A stretch of DNA of 64,000 bases. Origin: Nocardioides sp. ChNu-153 (lineage in GTDB: Bacteria; Actinomycetota; Actinomycetes; Propionibacteriales; Nocardioidaceae). The notes below the pieces were generated by a model. That model did not search any database and had not been told where the DNA came from. It saw only the letters and a list, made by a program, of their open reading frames with translations. Numbering within the stretch: position 1 is the first letter of the stretch; every line of letters starts with the position of its first letter. This document shows, in pieces, positions 7,428-19,664 of the stretch. Where the stretch lies: assembly GCF_030466625.1 (NCBI RefSeq), contig NZ_JADEVT010000010.1, forward strand, positions 60,252-124,251, given 5' to 3'. The position numbers and the translations under genes are program-made.

Positions 7428-9136
7428 ATCCAGCGGTCGAACCAGATGCGGTCGAGCCACTCGGCGCGGGTCAGCAGCTGGTCGGTGTAGATGGGCCAGA
7501 ACCACGCGAAGTTGAGGACGACGAGCACGACCACGGCGCCCGCGAGGACGACCCCCGCCGTACGACGGGGGGTGGGGACCGGTGAGCGGCCCACCACCCG
7601 GCCGAGCACGAGGGTCAGCGCGATGACGGTGAACGGGAGGATCGCCATCGCGTAGAAGAGGAAGATCGGGCGGTCGTCGTTGGAGAACCACGGCACCCAG
7701 GTCGAGCCGGCGCCCACGACGGCGACGCCGTAGCGCCAGTCGCGGGCGGCCACCCACAGCCCGAGGGCCGCGACGAGGGCCAGTGCGCCCGACCACCACA
7801 GCACCGGCGTGCCGAGGATGAGCACCTGGCGCAGGCACGTGCTGTCGGCCGCCGCCGTGCAGCCCTGGTCGCCGGGCTGGATGTCGTTCTCCGCGTGGAC
7901 CCCGACCGGCCGGTTCAGCACGAGCCAGCCGACCGGGTCGGACTGGTAGGGGTGGGTCGAGCAGTTGAGGAACTGCGTGTGGAAGACGTAGAGGTCCTGG
8001 TGGTAGTACCAGAGCGAGCGCAGCGACTGCGTCACCTCGCCCAGGCCGCTGGCGTCCGGCTCCGTGGCGGTGGGCCAGCGCGCCTGCGGGTCCAGCGTCG
8101 CCTGGTCGTCGCAGTCGGTGGCCGCGGCGACGAACTGCGTGTACTGCGTCGAGGAGAAGGCCTCCTCCTGCTCGTCGGCGTGGAGCAGCCAGCCGGTCCA
8201 GCTCAGGACGTACGTCGCCAGCGCCACCAGCACGAGGTAGCCGAACGCCGGCACGCCGTCGACCAGCGCGGCGCGCACCAGCGAGCGACGCACCCCGAAC
8301 ATGCGGCGGGCCCCGGCGCTCCAGACCCAGACGAGGACGCCGAACGCGGCGAGGGGGTAGAGCGCGGTCCACTTCGTGCCGACCGCGAGGCCCCAGGCGA
8401 CGCCGCCGCCGAGCAGCCACGGGCGCCACAGCAGCGCGCGGACGGGACCGGAGGCACCCCACCGGCGCGACCCGTCGAGCGGGTCGAGGGCGGCGGCCGG
8501 GTCGTCGGGCCGCTCCGGCACGAGCCGGGCCAGCCGCGCGCGCAGCCAGTAGCGGTCGTTGACGACGCAGGCCACGCCGCAGAGCAGGAAGAGCGCGAGG
8601 AAGATGTCGAGCAGTGCGAGGCGCGAGAGCACGAAGTGCATGCCGTCGAAGGTGAGCAGGAGACCGGCGACGCACCCCAGCAGCGTGGAGCCCGTCATGC
8701 GGCGCACGAGCCGGCACATGACGAGCACCATCAGCGCGCCGGCCACGACCGCGGCGATGCGCCAGCCGAACGGGTCCATGCCGAACGCGCGGATCCCCAG
8801 CGCGATCATCCACTTGCCCACCTCGGGGTGGACGATGAGCTCGGGCGCGTCCAGCCAGACGTCCGTGTCCCCGTCGAGGATCGACTCGTCCGCGCTGTCG
8901 GGGTAGTCGCGCACGTAGCCGTGGTTGAGCAGCGACCAGCCGTGCTTGGCGTAGTAGGTCTCGTCGAACGAGAACTCCCGCGGCGTGCCCAGGTGGTAGA
9001 GGCGCAGCAGCAGGGCGAGGACGAAGACGGCGAGGCCGGGCAGCCAGCCGCCCCAGCGGGTCCCCCACCCGGCGAGCGCCCGCGTGACGGCCGGCGGGGC
9101 CACGGCGCCAGGACGCACGCGCGGCAGGGTCGGCAT
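7424..9136 (-). CDS. pmt: Polyprenol-phosphate-mannose-dependent protein mannosyltransferase (GT39)
   Basis: 570 aa integral membrane enzyme that transfers mannose from polyprenyl phosphate mannose to Ser/Thr of proteins leaving through Sec. The GT39 hallmark Asp-Glu follows membrane helix 1 in the first external loop (LYHLGTPREFSFDETYYAKH, about residues 46-65). About eleven hydrophobic segments; the C-terminus ends FAWFWPIYTDQLLTRAEWLDRIWFDRW, conserved in actinobacterial Pmt. It is divergent from rsmI, as in M. tuberculosis (Rv1002c/Rv1003). The ATG is preferred; a GTG two codons upstream is possible. Confidence 0.93.
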   Translation of the reverse strand: MPTLPRVRPGAVAPPAVTRALAGWGTRWGGWLPGLAVFVLALLLRLYHLGTPREFSFDETYYAKHGWSLLNHGYVRDYPDSADESILDGDTDVWLDAPELIVHPEVGKWMIALGIRAFGMDPFGWRIAAVVAGALMVLVMCRLVRRMTGSTLLGCVAGLLLTFDGMHFVLSRLALLDIFLALFLLCGVACVVNDRYWLRARLARLVPERPDDPAAALDPLDGSRRWGASGPVRALLWRPWLLGGGVAWGLAVGTKWTALYPLAAFGVLVWVWSAGARRMFGVRRSLVRAALVDGVPAFGYLVLVALATYVLSWTGWLLHADEQEEAFSSTQYTQFVAAATDCDDQATLDPQARWPTATEPDASGLGEVTQSLRSLWYYHQDLYVFHTQFLNCSTHPYQSDPVGWLVLNRPVGVHAENDIQPGDQGCTAAADSTCLRQVLILGTPVLWWSGALALVAALGLWVAARDWRYGVAVVGAGSTWVPWFSNDDRPIFLFYAMAILPFTVIALTLVLGRVVGRSPVPTPRRTAGVVLAGAVVVLVVLNFAWFWPIYTDQLLTRAEWLDRIWFDRWI

Positions 9137-9172
9137 CGTCACGGGGGTGAACTCTACGGACGGCGTCCTGGG

Positions 9173-10051
9173 ATGATCGCCGGTGTGGACACCCCCCAGG
9201 CGACCGGCGACGCGGCACCCACCGGCGTGCTCGTGCTCGCGGGCACGCCGATCGGCCGCCCCGACGACGCGTCGCCCCGGCTCGTCGCCGAGCTGGCCCG
9301 CGCCGACGTGGTCGCGGCCGAGGACACCCGGCGGCTGCGCCGCCTGACGGGCGACCTGGGCGTCGAGGTCGGCGGCCGCGTGGCGTCGTACTTCGAGGGC
9401 AACGAGCAGGCCCGCACCCCCCAGCTGCTCGAGGCGCTGCAGGCGGGGCAGCGGGTGCTGCTCGTCACCGACGCGGGGATGCCGAGCGTGTCGGACCCCG
9501 GCTACCGGCTCGTGGCGGCCTGCGTCGAGGCGGGGGTGCCCGTCACCGCGGTGCCCGGGCCCTCCGCGGTGCTCACCGCGCTCGCGGTCTCGGGACTGCC
9601 CGTCGACCGGTTCTGCTTCGAGGGCTTCCTGCCGCGCAAGGCCGGCGAGCGGGCCCGCCGCCTCGCCGTGCTCGCCCACGAGGAGCGCACGATGGTGTTC
9701 TTCGAGGCCCCCCACCGCACCGAGGCGGCGCTCGCCGCGCTCGCCGAGGCCTTCGGCGGCGACCGGCCGGCGGCCGTGTGCCGCGAGCTGACGAAGACCC
9801 ACGAGGAGGTACGACGGGGGCCGCTCGCCGACCTCGTCGCCTGGGCCGGCGAGGGCGTGCGGGGCGAGGTCACCCTCGTCGTGCAGGGCGTCGTCGCGAG
9901 CGCGAGCGTGGCCGCCGACCCCGACAGCCTCCGCGCCGCGGTCGCCGAGCGGGAGGAGACGGGCACGCTGCGCAAGGACGCGATCAAGGAGGTCGCCGAG
10001 GCCGCCGGCGTGCCCAAGCGGGTCGTGTACGACGCGGTCCACCGCGGCTGA
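9173..10051 (+). CDS. rsmI: 16S rRNA (cytidine(1402)-2'-O)-methyltransferase RsmI
   Basis: 292 aa, the family size. The motif VLAGTPIGRPDDASPR (usual TPIGNLxD) opens the fold, followed by AEDTRRLRRL, the SAM-site loop VTDAGMPSVSDPG and VPGPSAVLTALAVSGLP, all typical. The enzyme 2'-O-methylates C1402 in the ribosomal P site. C-terminal extension DAIKEVAEAAGVPKRVVYDAVH is also conserved in the family. ATG at 9173 is taken; a GTG four codons later is an alternative. Confidence 0.95.
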   Translation: MIAGVDTPQATGDAAPTGVLVLAGTPIGRPDDASPRLVAELARADVVAAEDTRRLRRLTGDLGVEVGGRVASYFEGNEQARTPQLLEALQAGQRVLLVTDAGMPSVSDPGYRLVAACVEAGVPVTAVPGPSAVLTALAVSGLPVDRFCFEGFLPRKAGERARRLAVLAHEERTMVFFEAPHRTEAALAALAEAFGGDRPAAVCRELTKTHEEVRRGPLADLVAWAGEGVRGEVTLVVQGVVASASVAADPDSLRAAVAEREETGTLRKDAIKEVAEAAGVPKRVVYDAVHRG

Positions 10052-10070
10052 GCCCGGTAGGTTCGGCGCC

Positions 10071-10934
10071 ATGAGCTCGGAGCGCGTGACGACCTTCACC
10101 AACGACGGCCTCACCTTCGACGTGGTGGACTCCGGTCCCCTCGACGGCGACGTGGTCGTGCTGCTGCACGGCTTCCCCCAGCGCTCGTCGTGCTGGGACC
10201 AGGTGGCCCCGCTGCTGCACGCCCAGGGCTACCGCACCGTCGCGCCCGACCAGCGCGGCTACTCCCCGGGCGCACGCCCGAGCGGACGGAAGCAGTACAC
10301 CCTGAACAGGCTCGTCGGGGACGTGCTGGCGCTGCTCGACGCGCTGGGCGACGCGGGCGCGCGGGTCCACCTCGTCGGGCACGACTGGGGCTCCGCCATC
10401 GGCTGGGGCGTCGCGGCCGCCCACGGCGACCGCATCCGCACCTTCACCGCCGTCTCCGTGCCGCACCCGGGAGCGTTCAGCAAGGCCGGACTGCGCAGCC
10501 CGCAGCTGCTGCGCAGCTGGTACATCGGCATGTTCCAGCTCCCCGTCCTGCCCGAGCTGCTGGCCGCGAAGCGCCCCCGCGACCTCGAGCGGATCCTGGC
10601 CCACGCGGGCATGCGGTCCGAGGACCTCGCCCGGTTCCGGCGCGAGATCCTCGAGTACGGCGCGTTCCCCGGCGGCGTCGGCTACTACCGCGGTCTGCCG
10701 TTCTCCGGCGGCGGGGGCTTCGCGCGCCGGGTGAAGGTGCCCACGACGCTGGTGTGGAGCGACGGCGACACCGCCGTCGACCGCGCCGGCGTCGACATGT
10801 CGGGGGAGTACGTCGACGCCGAGTACGAGCTCGTCGTGCTCACCGGCGTCAGCCACTGGATCCCCGAGCACGCGCCCGAGGCGCTGGCCGAGGCCGTCCT
10901 CGAGCGCGTCGGCGGCGCGGCCGGACACCCGTGA
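10071..10934 (+). CDS. Alpha/beta hydrolase, epoxide hydrolase-like
   Basis: 287 aa. The oxyanion motif H33-G-F-P, nucleophile D105 within GHDWG and catalytic H262 in GVSHWIPEH are in place. An Asp nucleophile after GH separates epoxide hydrolases and dehalogenases from Ser esterases; the HGFP plus GHDWG pair favours an epoxide hydrolase. It sits between rsmI and tatD, where M. tuberculosis has metS among other genes, so it looks like a lineage insertion. The stop overlaps the tatD GTG start by four bases. Confidence 0.82.
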   Translation: MSSERVTTFTNDGLTFDVVDSGPLDGDVVVLLHGFPQRSSCWDQVAPLLHAQGYRTVAPDQRGYSPGARPSGRKQYTLNRLVGDVLALLDALGDAGARVHLVGHDWGSAIGWGVAAAHGDRIRTFTAVSVPHPGAFSKAGLRSPQLLRSWYIGMFQLPVLPELLAAKRPRDLERILAHAGMRSEDLARFRREILEYGAFPGGVGYYRGLPFSGGGGFARRVKVPTTLVWSDGDTAVDRAGVDMSGEYVDAEYELVVLTGVSHWIPEHAPEALAEAVLERVGGAAGHP

Positions 10935-11881
10935 GCGAGGGGCCCCACGGCTCCCCGACGCCCGACGGCCCGACCCGGTCCCGGGCGGCCGCGACCGAGC
11001 AGGGCGCGCGCCGCGACCGCAGCCGCCCGCCGGCTCCGGAGCCGCTGCCGCACCCCGTCGTCGACAACCACTGCCACCTCGACATCGCCGACGGGCCCGG
11101 GCCCGACGACTGGCTCGGCGTCGAGGCGGCGCTCGCGGCCTCGGCGGCGGTGGGGGTGCCGCGCATCGTGCAGATCGGCTGCGACCTGCCCGGTGCCCGG
11201 TGGGCGGTCGCCGCCGCGGAGCGGTACGACGCGCTCGTCGCCGGCGTCGCGCTGCACCCGAACGAGGCGCCCCTGCTGGCCGCCGCCGGGCGGCTCGACG
11301 CGGCCCTCGAGGAGATCGAGCGGCTCGCCGCCGCCCACCCGGACGTGCGCGCCGTGGGGGAGACGGGCCTCGACTTCTTCCGCACCGGCCCCGAGGGCCT
11401 CGACGCCCAGCGGGAGAGCTTCGCGCGCCACGTCGACATCGCGAAGCGGCTCGACAAGACCCTCGTCATCCACGACCGCGACGCGCACGCGGCGGTGCTC
11501 GACGTGCTCGACGCCGTCGGTGCGCCCGACCGTTGGGTCATGCACTGCTTCTCCGGCGACGCCGCCTTCGCGCGCGCCTGCCTCGACCGCGGGGCGCACC
11601 TCTCCTTCGCGGGCACGGTGACGTTCAAGAACGCCGGTGACCTGCGCGAGGCGCTCGTCGTGACGCCGCTCGACCGGGTGCTCGTGGAGACGGACGCGCC
11701 GTACCTGACGCCCACGCCGTACCGGGGGAGGCCGAACGCGTCCTACCTGGTGCCCGTGACCGTGCGGGCCATGGCGCAGACCCGTGGGGACGACCTCGGC
11801 GAGCTGTGCGCGGCCATCGAGCGCACCACCTTCGCGGCCTTCGGCGGGCCGTGGGGGACGGCCCCCCGGGCCGGCGCCTGA
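10931..11881 (+). CDS. tatD: TatD-family metal-dependent DNase
   Basis: 316 aa. TIM-barrel amidohydrolase fold with the metal site: HCHLD after an unusually long Pro/Arg-rich N-terminal stretch (about 45 residues), GETGLDFF, VIHDRDAH, MHCFSGD and ETDAPYLTP. TatD proteins are 3'-5' exonucleases active on DNA and RNA, linked to repair of oxidative damage. GTG start by GTGA coupling with the hydrolase gene. The tatD-rpfB-rsmA-ispE order is conserved in actinobacteria. Confidence 0.92.
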   Translation: MSEGPHGSPTPDGPTRSRAAATEQGARRDRSRPPAPEPLPHPVVDNHCHLDIADGPGPDDWLGVEAALAASAAVGVPRIVQIGCDLPGARWAVAAAERYDALVAGVALHPNEAPLLAAAGRLDAALEEIERLAAAHPDVRAVGETGLDFFRTGPEGLDAQRESFARHVDIAKRLDKTLVIHDRDAHAAVLDVLDAVGAPDRWVMHCFSGDAAFARACLDRGAHLSFAGTVTFKNAGDLREALVVTPLDRVLVETDAPYLTPTPYRGRPNASYLVPVTVRAMAQTRGDDLGELCAAIERTTFAAFGGPWGTAPRAGA

Positions 11882-13423
<1,542 letters not shown>

Positions 13424-13444
13424 CCCGAGCGCCCTCCCGCCGCT

Positions 13445-13491
13445 GACGCCGAGCCGCCGCCGACCCCACCCGGTCGGCGGCGGCTCGCGTC
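13445..13491. terminator. Terminator after rpfB
   Basis: CGAGCCGCCGCCGACC at 13450-13465 and its exact complement at 13472-13487 form a 16-bp stem with a six-base loop, extended by GACG/CGTC past a one-base bulge. Confidence 0.8.
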
Positions 13492-13558
13492 GTACCGGGG
13501 GTCGGTGGCCCACGGGGCGCCGAGCCGCCCGGGGCCCGGGGTTCGTAGGGTGGCCCTC

Positions 13559-14479
13559 GTGACCACGGCCGGCGCTCCGCGACTCCTCAGCGCCGCCGAC
13601 GTCCGTCGCCTCGCCGCCGAGCTCGACCTGCGGCCCACGAAGCAGCGCGGGCAGAACTTCGTCATCGACCCCAACACGGTGCGGCGCATCGTGCGCGACT
13701 CCGGGGTCGGGCCCGACGATGTCGTCGTCGAGGTCGGTCCGGGGCTGGGGTCGCTGACGCTGGCGCTGCTCGACGTCGCCCGCCGGGTCGTCGCGATCGA
13801 GCTCGACGAGGTGCTCGCGGCCCGGCTCCCGGCCACCATCGCCGAGCTCGCCCCGGCGCAGGCCGACGCGTTCGAGGTCGTGGCCGCCGACGCCCTGCGC
13901 ATCACCGAGCTGCCGGGCGATGCCCCGACCGCGCTGGTCGCCAACCTGCCCTACAACGTCTCGGTGCCGGTGCTGCTGCACCTGCTCGCCCTGCTGCCCT
14001 CGCTCGAGCGCGGTCTCGTCATGGTGCAGGCCGAGGTGGCCGACCGGCTCGCCGCGGGCCCGGGCTCGCGCACGTACGGCGTGCCCTCGGTCAAGGCGGC
14101 CTGGTACGCCGACGTGCGTCGCGCCGGGTCGATCGGGCGCAACGTGTTCTGGCCCGCGCCCAACGTGGACTCCGGCCTCGTCGCCTGGACCCGGCGCGAG
14201 CCGCCCGTCACCACCGCGTCGCGCACCGAGGTGTTCACCGTCGTCGACGCCGCCTTCGCCCAGCGCCGCAAGACGCTGCGCGCCGCGCTGCGCGGCCTCG
14301 CCGGCTCCACCGAGCGCATCGAGGCCGCCCTGGCCCACGCCGGCGTCGAGCCCACCGTCCGCGGCGAGCAGCTGCGGGTGGAGGACTTCGCCCGCGTCGC
14401 CGAGGGCCTGGCCCTGACGGCTCCCCCCGCGTCCACCGACACCTCCGCCCCCGTCGAGACCCCCGAGGACCCCGCATGA
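13559..14479 (+). CDS. rsmA: 16S rRNA (adenine(1518)-N6/adenine(1519)-N6)-dimethyltransferase RsmA (KsgA)
   Basis: 306 aa. Conserved motifs are [10 protein letters not shown], the SAM-binding [12 protein letters not shown] and catalytic motif IV NLPYNVS, then a C-terminal helical domain with [10 protein letters not shown]. It dimethylates two adenines in the 3' hairpin of 16S rRNA late in 30S assembly. The GTG at 13559 has AGGGTGG five bases upstream; a GTG at 13550 is a weaker choice. Its stop overlaps ispE by four bases (ATGA), an arrangement shared with other actinobacteria. Confidence 0.96.
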   Translation: MTTAGAPRLLSAADVRRLAAELDLRPTKQRGQNFVIDPNTVRRIVRDSGVGPDDVVVEVGPGLGSLTLALLDVARRVVAIELDEVLAARLPATIAELAPAQADAFEVVAADALRITELPGDAPTALVANLPYNVSVPVLLHLLALLPSLERGLVMVQAEVADRLAAGPGSRTYGVPSVKAAWYADVRRAGSIGRNVFWPAPNVDSGLVAWTRREPPVTTASRTEVFTVVDAAFAQRRKTLRAALRGLAGSTERIEAALAHAGVEPTVRGEQLRVEDFARVAEGLALTAPPASTDTSAPVETPEDPA

Positions 14480-15446
14480 GCGCCCGCACCGCCCCCACCG
14501 GCCAGGGCGGCGGCCGGTCGGTGACCGTGCGCGCCCCGGCGAAGATCAACCTCTACCTCGCCGTCGGCGCCCCTCGCCCCGACGGCTACCACCCGCTGGC
14601 CACCGTCTACCAGGCCATCGGGCTGTACGACGACGTGACCGCCCGCCCCGGCGGCTCGGGCACGGTGCCGGTGCAGCTCGAGCTGACCGCGTCCGACCAC
14701 GTCGACGGCTCCTCCGTACCGCTCGCGCCCGGCACCAACCTCGTGCACCGCGCCGCCGAGCTGCTCGGCGCCCACCACGGCCGCACCCTGCGCGCGGACG
14801 TGCACGTCGAGAAGGACATCCCGGTCGCCGGCGGGCTCGCGGGCGGCTCGGCCGACGCCGCGGCGACGCTCGTGGCGCTCGACCGGCTGCACGACCTGCA
14901 GACCCCCGACGACGCCCTCCTCGCCATCGCGGCCGAGCTGGGCAGCGACGTGCCGTTCTGCCTGCTCGGCGGCACCGCCGCGGGCGTGGGACGCGGGGAG
15001 CAGGTCGCGCCGTACGCCGACCCGGCCATCGTCGACGCCACCTGGTGGTGGGTGGTCGTGCCGTCGCGGGAGGGCCTCTCGACGCCGCGCGTCTTCGCCC
15101 ACCACGACCGGCTGCGGCCCGACGCGGCCGCCGAGGGCGTCGTCGTGCCCGACCGCGTCATCGCCGCGCTGGCGTCGCAGGACGCGGAGCTGCTCGGCCA
15201 GGTGCTGCACAACGACCTGCAGCTGCCCGCGCTCGACCTGCGTCCCGACCTCGTGGACGTGCTCCAGGCGGGGGAGGACGCGGGGGCGGTGCGCGGCATC
15301 GTGTCCGGCTCCGGGCCGACCTGCGTGTTCCTCTGCACCGACGCCGACCACGCCCGCGAGGTCGCCGAGCGGCTGCGCGCGACGTACGACGTCGTGCTCG
15401 TCGCCACCGGCCCCGTCGCGGGCGTGCACCGGGTGGAGTACGTCTG

Positions 15447-15447
<1 letters not shown>
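14476..15447 (+). CDS. ispE: 4-diphosphocytidyl-2-C-methyl-D-erythritol kinase IspE
   Basis: 323 aa GHMP kinase of the MEP isoprenoid pathway; it phosphorylates the 2-OH of CDP-methylerythritol. [14 protein letters not shown] is the N-terminal substrate motif, [11 protein letters not shown] follows, the ATP loop is [17 protein letters not shown], and GSGPTCVFL is GHMP motif 3. The ATG is coupled to rsmA, and the stop overlaps the next ATG by one base (TGATG), so rsmA, ispE and the ABC-F gene are probably one transcript. Confidence 0.96.
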
Positions 15448-17261
<1,814 letters not shown>

Positions 17262-17287
17262 GGTCGCCTCCCCGGGCGGGAGGTCGG

Positions 17288-17672
17288 CTCCCGGTGGTCG
17301 AGGTGGATCGTTGGGCCTCCGGCGTTTGAGGTGGGTTGCTCGGCTCCCGGTGGTTGAGGTGGGTTGCCCGGCCGCCGGTGGTTGAGGTGGGTTGCCCGGC
17401 CGCCGGTGGTTGAGGTGGGTTGTTCTGGCAACCCCTCGAAACCAGGTCTGGTTGCGGGTGGTGTTTCGAGGGCCGCTGGCGCGGCCACCTCGACCACCGG
17501 CCGCCGGTGGTTGAGGTGGGTTGCTCTGGCAACCCCTCGAAACCACGTCTGGTTGCGGGTGGTGGTTTCGAGGGCCGCTGGCGCGGCCACCTCAACCACC
17601 GGTCGGGGCGCTGGCGCGGCCACCTCGACCGTCCGCCCTACCTCGGCCCGGCCACCTCGACCGTCCGCCGTA
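17288..17672. repeat. Array of palindromic intergenic repeats (GGTGGTTGAGGT family)
   Basis: This fills the 422-bp gap between the ABC-F gene and tamR. Four 28-bp-period direct units of the form CCGGTGGTTGAGGTGGGTTG occupy about 17288-17400. Two copies of a composite of about 101 bp follow (17400-17500 and 17501-17602); each opens with GGTGGTTGAGGT and closes with the inverted ACCTCgACCACCGG, with CTCGAAACCA and GTTTCGAGG inside, so each can fold on itself. Two decayed half-units with GGCCACCTCGACCGTCCG end the array. A further copy lies at 45983-46023. Confidence 0.85.
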
Positions 17673-17683
17673 CCGCGCCGGCG

Positions 17684-18169
17684 TCAGGAGAACGGGCGCA
17701 TCAGCTCGCGCAGCAGCGCGCCGAGGCGCTCGCGCTCACCGGCGGGGACGGAGGCGACGAGGGACGCCTCGGCCTCCAGCAGCGCCTCGAACGCGCCGTC
17801 CACTGCGGCGCCGCCCTCGCGCGTGAGGCGCACGAGCACGCCGCGGCGGTCGTGGGGGTCGGGGAGGCGGTCGACGAGGCCACGGGCGACGAGACGGTCG
17901 ACGCGGTTCGTCATGGTCCCGCTCGTCACGAGCGTCTCGCGCAGCAGCCGTCCGGGGGAGAGCTCGTACGGCGCGCCCGCCCGCCGCAGCGCGGCGAGCA
18001 CGTCGAACTCCCACGTCTCGATGGCGTGCGCGGCGAACGCCTTGCGACGCGCCAGGTCGAGGTGCCGGGCCAGGCGGCTGATGCGGCTGAACACCTCGAC
18101 GGGCGCGAGGTCGAGGTCGGGGCGCTCGCGCGCCCACGCCTCGACCAGCTCGTCGACCTCGTCCCGCAT
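17684..18169 (-). CDS. tamR: MarR-family regulator, TamR-type
   Basis: 161 aa winged-helix MarR protein. The recognition region is LRETLVTSGTMTNRVDRLVARGLVDR and the wing is PDPHDRRGVLVRLT. N-terminal helices EVFSRISRLARHLDLARRKAF resemble the extended N-terminus of TamR/HucR-type regulators. In Streptomyces coelicolor, TamR controls the divergent trans-aconitate methyltransferase gene and responds to citrate, cis-aconitate and trans-aconitate; here the neighbouring divergent gene is tam and a palindrome lies between them. The symbol is given on that context. Confidence 0.82.
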   Translation of the reverse strand: MRDEVDELVEAWARERPDLDLAPVEVFSRISRLARHLDLARRKAFAAHAIETWEFDVLAALRRAGAPYELSPGRLLRETLVTSGTMTNRVDRLVARGLVDRLPDPHDRRGVLVRLTREGGAAVDGAFEALLEAEASLVASVPAGERERLGALLRELMRPFS

Positions 18170-18196
18170 GACAGCGATGGTACCGCCCGTCGAGAA

Positions 18197-18210
18197 TCTT
18201 GACATCAAGA
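18197..18210. promoter_or_regulatory. Probable TamR operator
   Basis: Exact inverted repeat TCTTGA-CA-TCAAGA in the 87-bp gap between the divergent tamR and tam starts. The size and symmetry fit a MarR-dimer site and the position would let one bound dimer repress both promoters. Confidence 0.7.
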
Positions 18211-18256
18211 GGTTTCGGGCGGACGGTGGAGCTGCCGCCGACGCGAGGAGACCACC

Positions 18257-19081
18257 GTGCCCTGGGACCCCACGAGCTACCTGCAGTACGCCGACGAACG
18301 GGGCCGCCCCTTCGTCGAGCTGCTGGCGCGGGTGCGGGCCGAGGCGCCCCGCCGCGTCGTCGACCTCGGCTGCGGCCCCGGCAACCTGACCGCCCTGCTC
18401 GCCCGCCGCTGGCCCGGGGCCGAGGTCGTCGGCATCGACTCCTCGCCCGAGATGATCGACCGCGCCCGGGCGGAGCACCCCGCCGGGCCGCCCGCCGGGC
18501 AGCCCTGCGGGCCGTCCTTCGCCGTCGGCGACGTCCGCACCTGGCGACCCGAGCGTCCCGTCGACGTCCTCGTCTCCAACGCGACGCTGCAGTGGGTGCC
18601 GGGCCACCTCGACCTGCTGCCCGACCTCCTGGCGCGCGTGGCGCCCGGCGGCACGCTCGCCTTCGGGGTGCCCGGCAACTTCGCCGAGCCCAGCCACGTG
18701 CTGCGCGCCGAGCTGGCCGGGCGCGCGCCGTACCGGGAGCACACCCGTGACATCGACGTGCCCGCGGCGCACGACGCCGCGACCTACCTGCAGGTGCTCG
18801 CGGCGACGGGCGCCGAGGTGGACGCCTGGGAGACGACCTACCTCCACGTCCTGCGCGGCCCGGACCCGGTCTTCGCGTGGGTGCGCTCGACCGGCGCCCG
18901 GCCCACCCTCGAGGCGCTCCCGGACGACCTGCGCGAGCGCTTCGCCGACGAGTTCCGCGCGGCGCTGCGGGCGGCGTACCCGACCACCGAGGTCGGCGGC
19001 GAGCCGGCCGTGGTGCTGCCGTTCCGGCGGGTGTTCGTCGTGGCGACCCGACCCGGCGGCACGGGCGCGGCGGGGGAGTGA
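18257..19081 (+). CDS. tam: Trans-aconitate 2-methyltransferase
   Basis: 274 aa. N-terminal PWDPTSYLQYADERGRPFVELLARV is typical of Tam, followed by the SAM motif VVDLGCGPGNLTALL and VGIDSSPEMIDRAR; SNATLQWVPGH is the family's substrate-side motif. The enzyme methylates trans-aconitate, a spontaneous aconitase inhibitor, to remove its inhibition of the citric acid cycle. GTG start with GCGAGGAG upstream. Divergent from tamR. Confidence 0.93.
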   Translation: MPWDPTSYLQYADERGRPFVELLARVRAEAPRRVVDLGCGPGNLTALLARRWPGAEVVGIDSSPEMIDRARAEHPAGPPAGQPCGPSFAVGDVRTWRPERPVDVLVSNATLQWVPGHLDLLPDLLARVAPGGTLAFGVPGNFAEPSHVLRAELAGRAPYREHTRDIDVPAAHDAATYLQVLAATGAEVDAWETTYLHVLRGPDPVFAWVRSTGARPTLEALPDDLRERFADEFRAALRAAYPTTEVGGEPAVVLPFRRVFVVATRPGGTGAAGE

Positions 19082-19114
19082 CGTGTACGGTTACCGATGA
19101 GTAAGGTGGGGCGC

Positions 19115-19594
19115 ATGGCCAACGTGCTCCAGCTGTGGAAGCAGACCACCTCGCTCCCCGTCGTCGGCCCGCTGCTGGGCAAGCGGGTCTTCTCGCTGGC
19201 GTTCAGCCAGCAGGCGCCCTACTTCGCGACGATCCGCCCGCGGTTCACCGAGCTGCGGCCCAACTACGCCGAGCTGCGCATCCCCAAGCGCCGCGGCGTG
19301 CACAACCACATCGGCACCGTGCACGCCATCGCCCTGTGCAACGGCCTCGAGGCCGCGATGGGTGCGCTCGCCGAGGCGACGATCCCCGCCGACAAGCGGT
19401 GGATCCCCAAGGGCATGGACGTCGCCTACACCGCCAAGGCGGACAGCGACGTCCGCTGCATCGCCGAGACCGACCCCGAGCAGTGGACCGGCGACGACCC
19501 GGATCTCCCGGTGCGGGTGCGGGGCGTGCGCGAGGACGGCACGGTCGTCATCGAGGGCGTCATCCGCCTGTGGGTGACACCGAAGAAGCGCTGA
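19115..19594 (+). CDS. DUF4442 hotdog-fold protein, possible acyl-CoA thioesterase
   Basis: 159 aa. The segment HNHIGTVHAIALCNGLEAAMG (about 66-86) is the hotdog-family helix containing the HN...G...A signature of DUF4442 proteins related to PaaI thioesterases. FTELRPNYAELRIPKRRGVHNHIG precedes it. The ATG with AAGGTGGGG six bases upstream is preferred over an in-frame ATG 18 bases earlier. No partner gene suggests a pathway. Confidence 0.8.
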   Translation: MANVLQLWKQTTSLPVVGPLLGKRVFSLAFSQQAPYFATIRPRFTELRPNYAELRIPKRRGVHNHIGTVHAIALCNGLEAAMGALAEATIPADKRWIPKGMDVAYTAKADSDVRCIAETDPEQWTGDDPDLPVRVRGVREDGTVVIEGVIRLWVTPKKR

Positions 19595-19601
19595 GCCCGC
19601 C

Positions 19602-19653
19602 CGTACGACGAGGGGCCCCGCACCTGCCCGGGTGCGGGGCCCCTCGTCGTACG
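19602..19653. terminator. Strong bidirectional terminator
   Basis: A perfect 22-bp inverted repeat (19602-19623 and 19632-19653, left arm beginning CGTACGACGAGGGGCCCCGC) around an eight-base loop. It lies between the convergent DUF4442 gene and gluD. Confidence 0.9.
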
Positions 19654-19664
19654 CGTGCGTGCGG

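Noticed and set aside
17288..17672. CRISPR-like array
   Set aside because: Units are palindromic and contiguous without unique spacers of constant length, and no cas gene is near.
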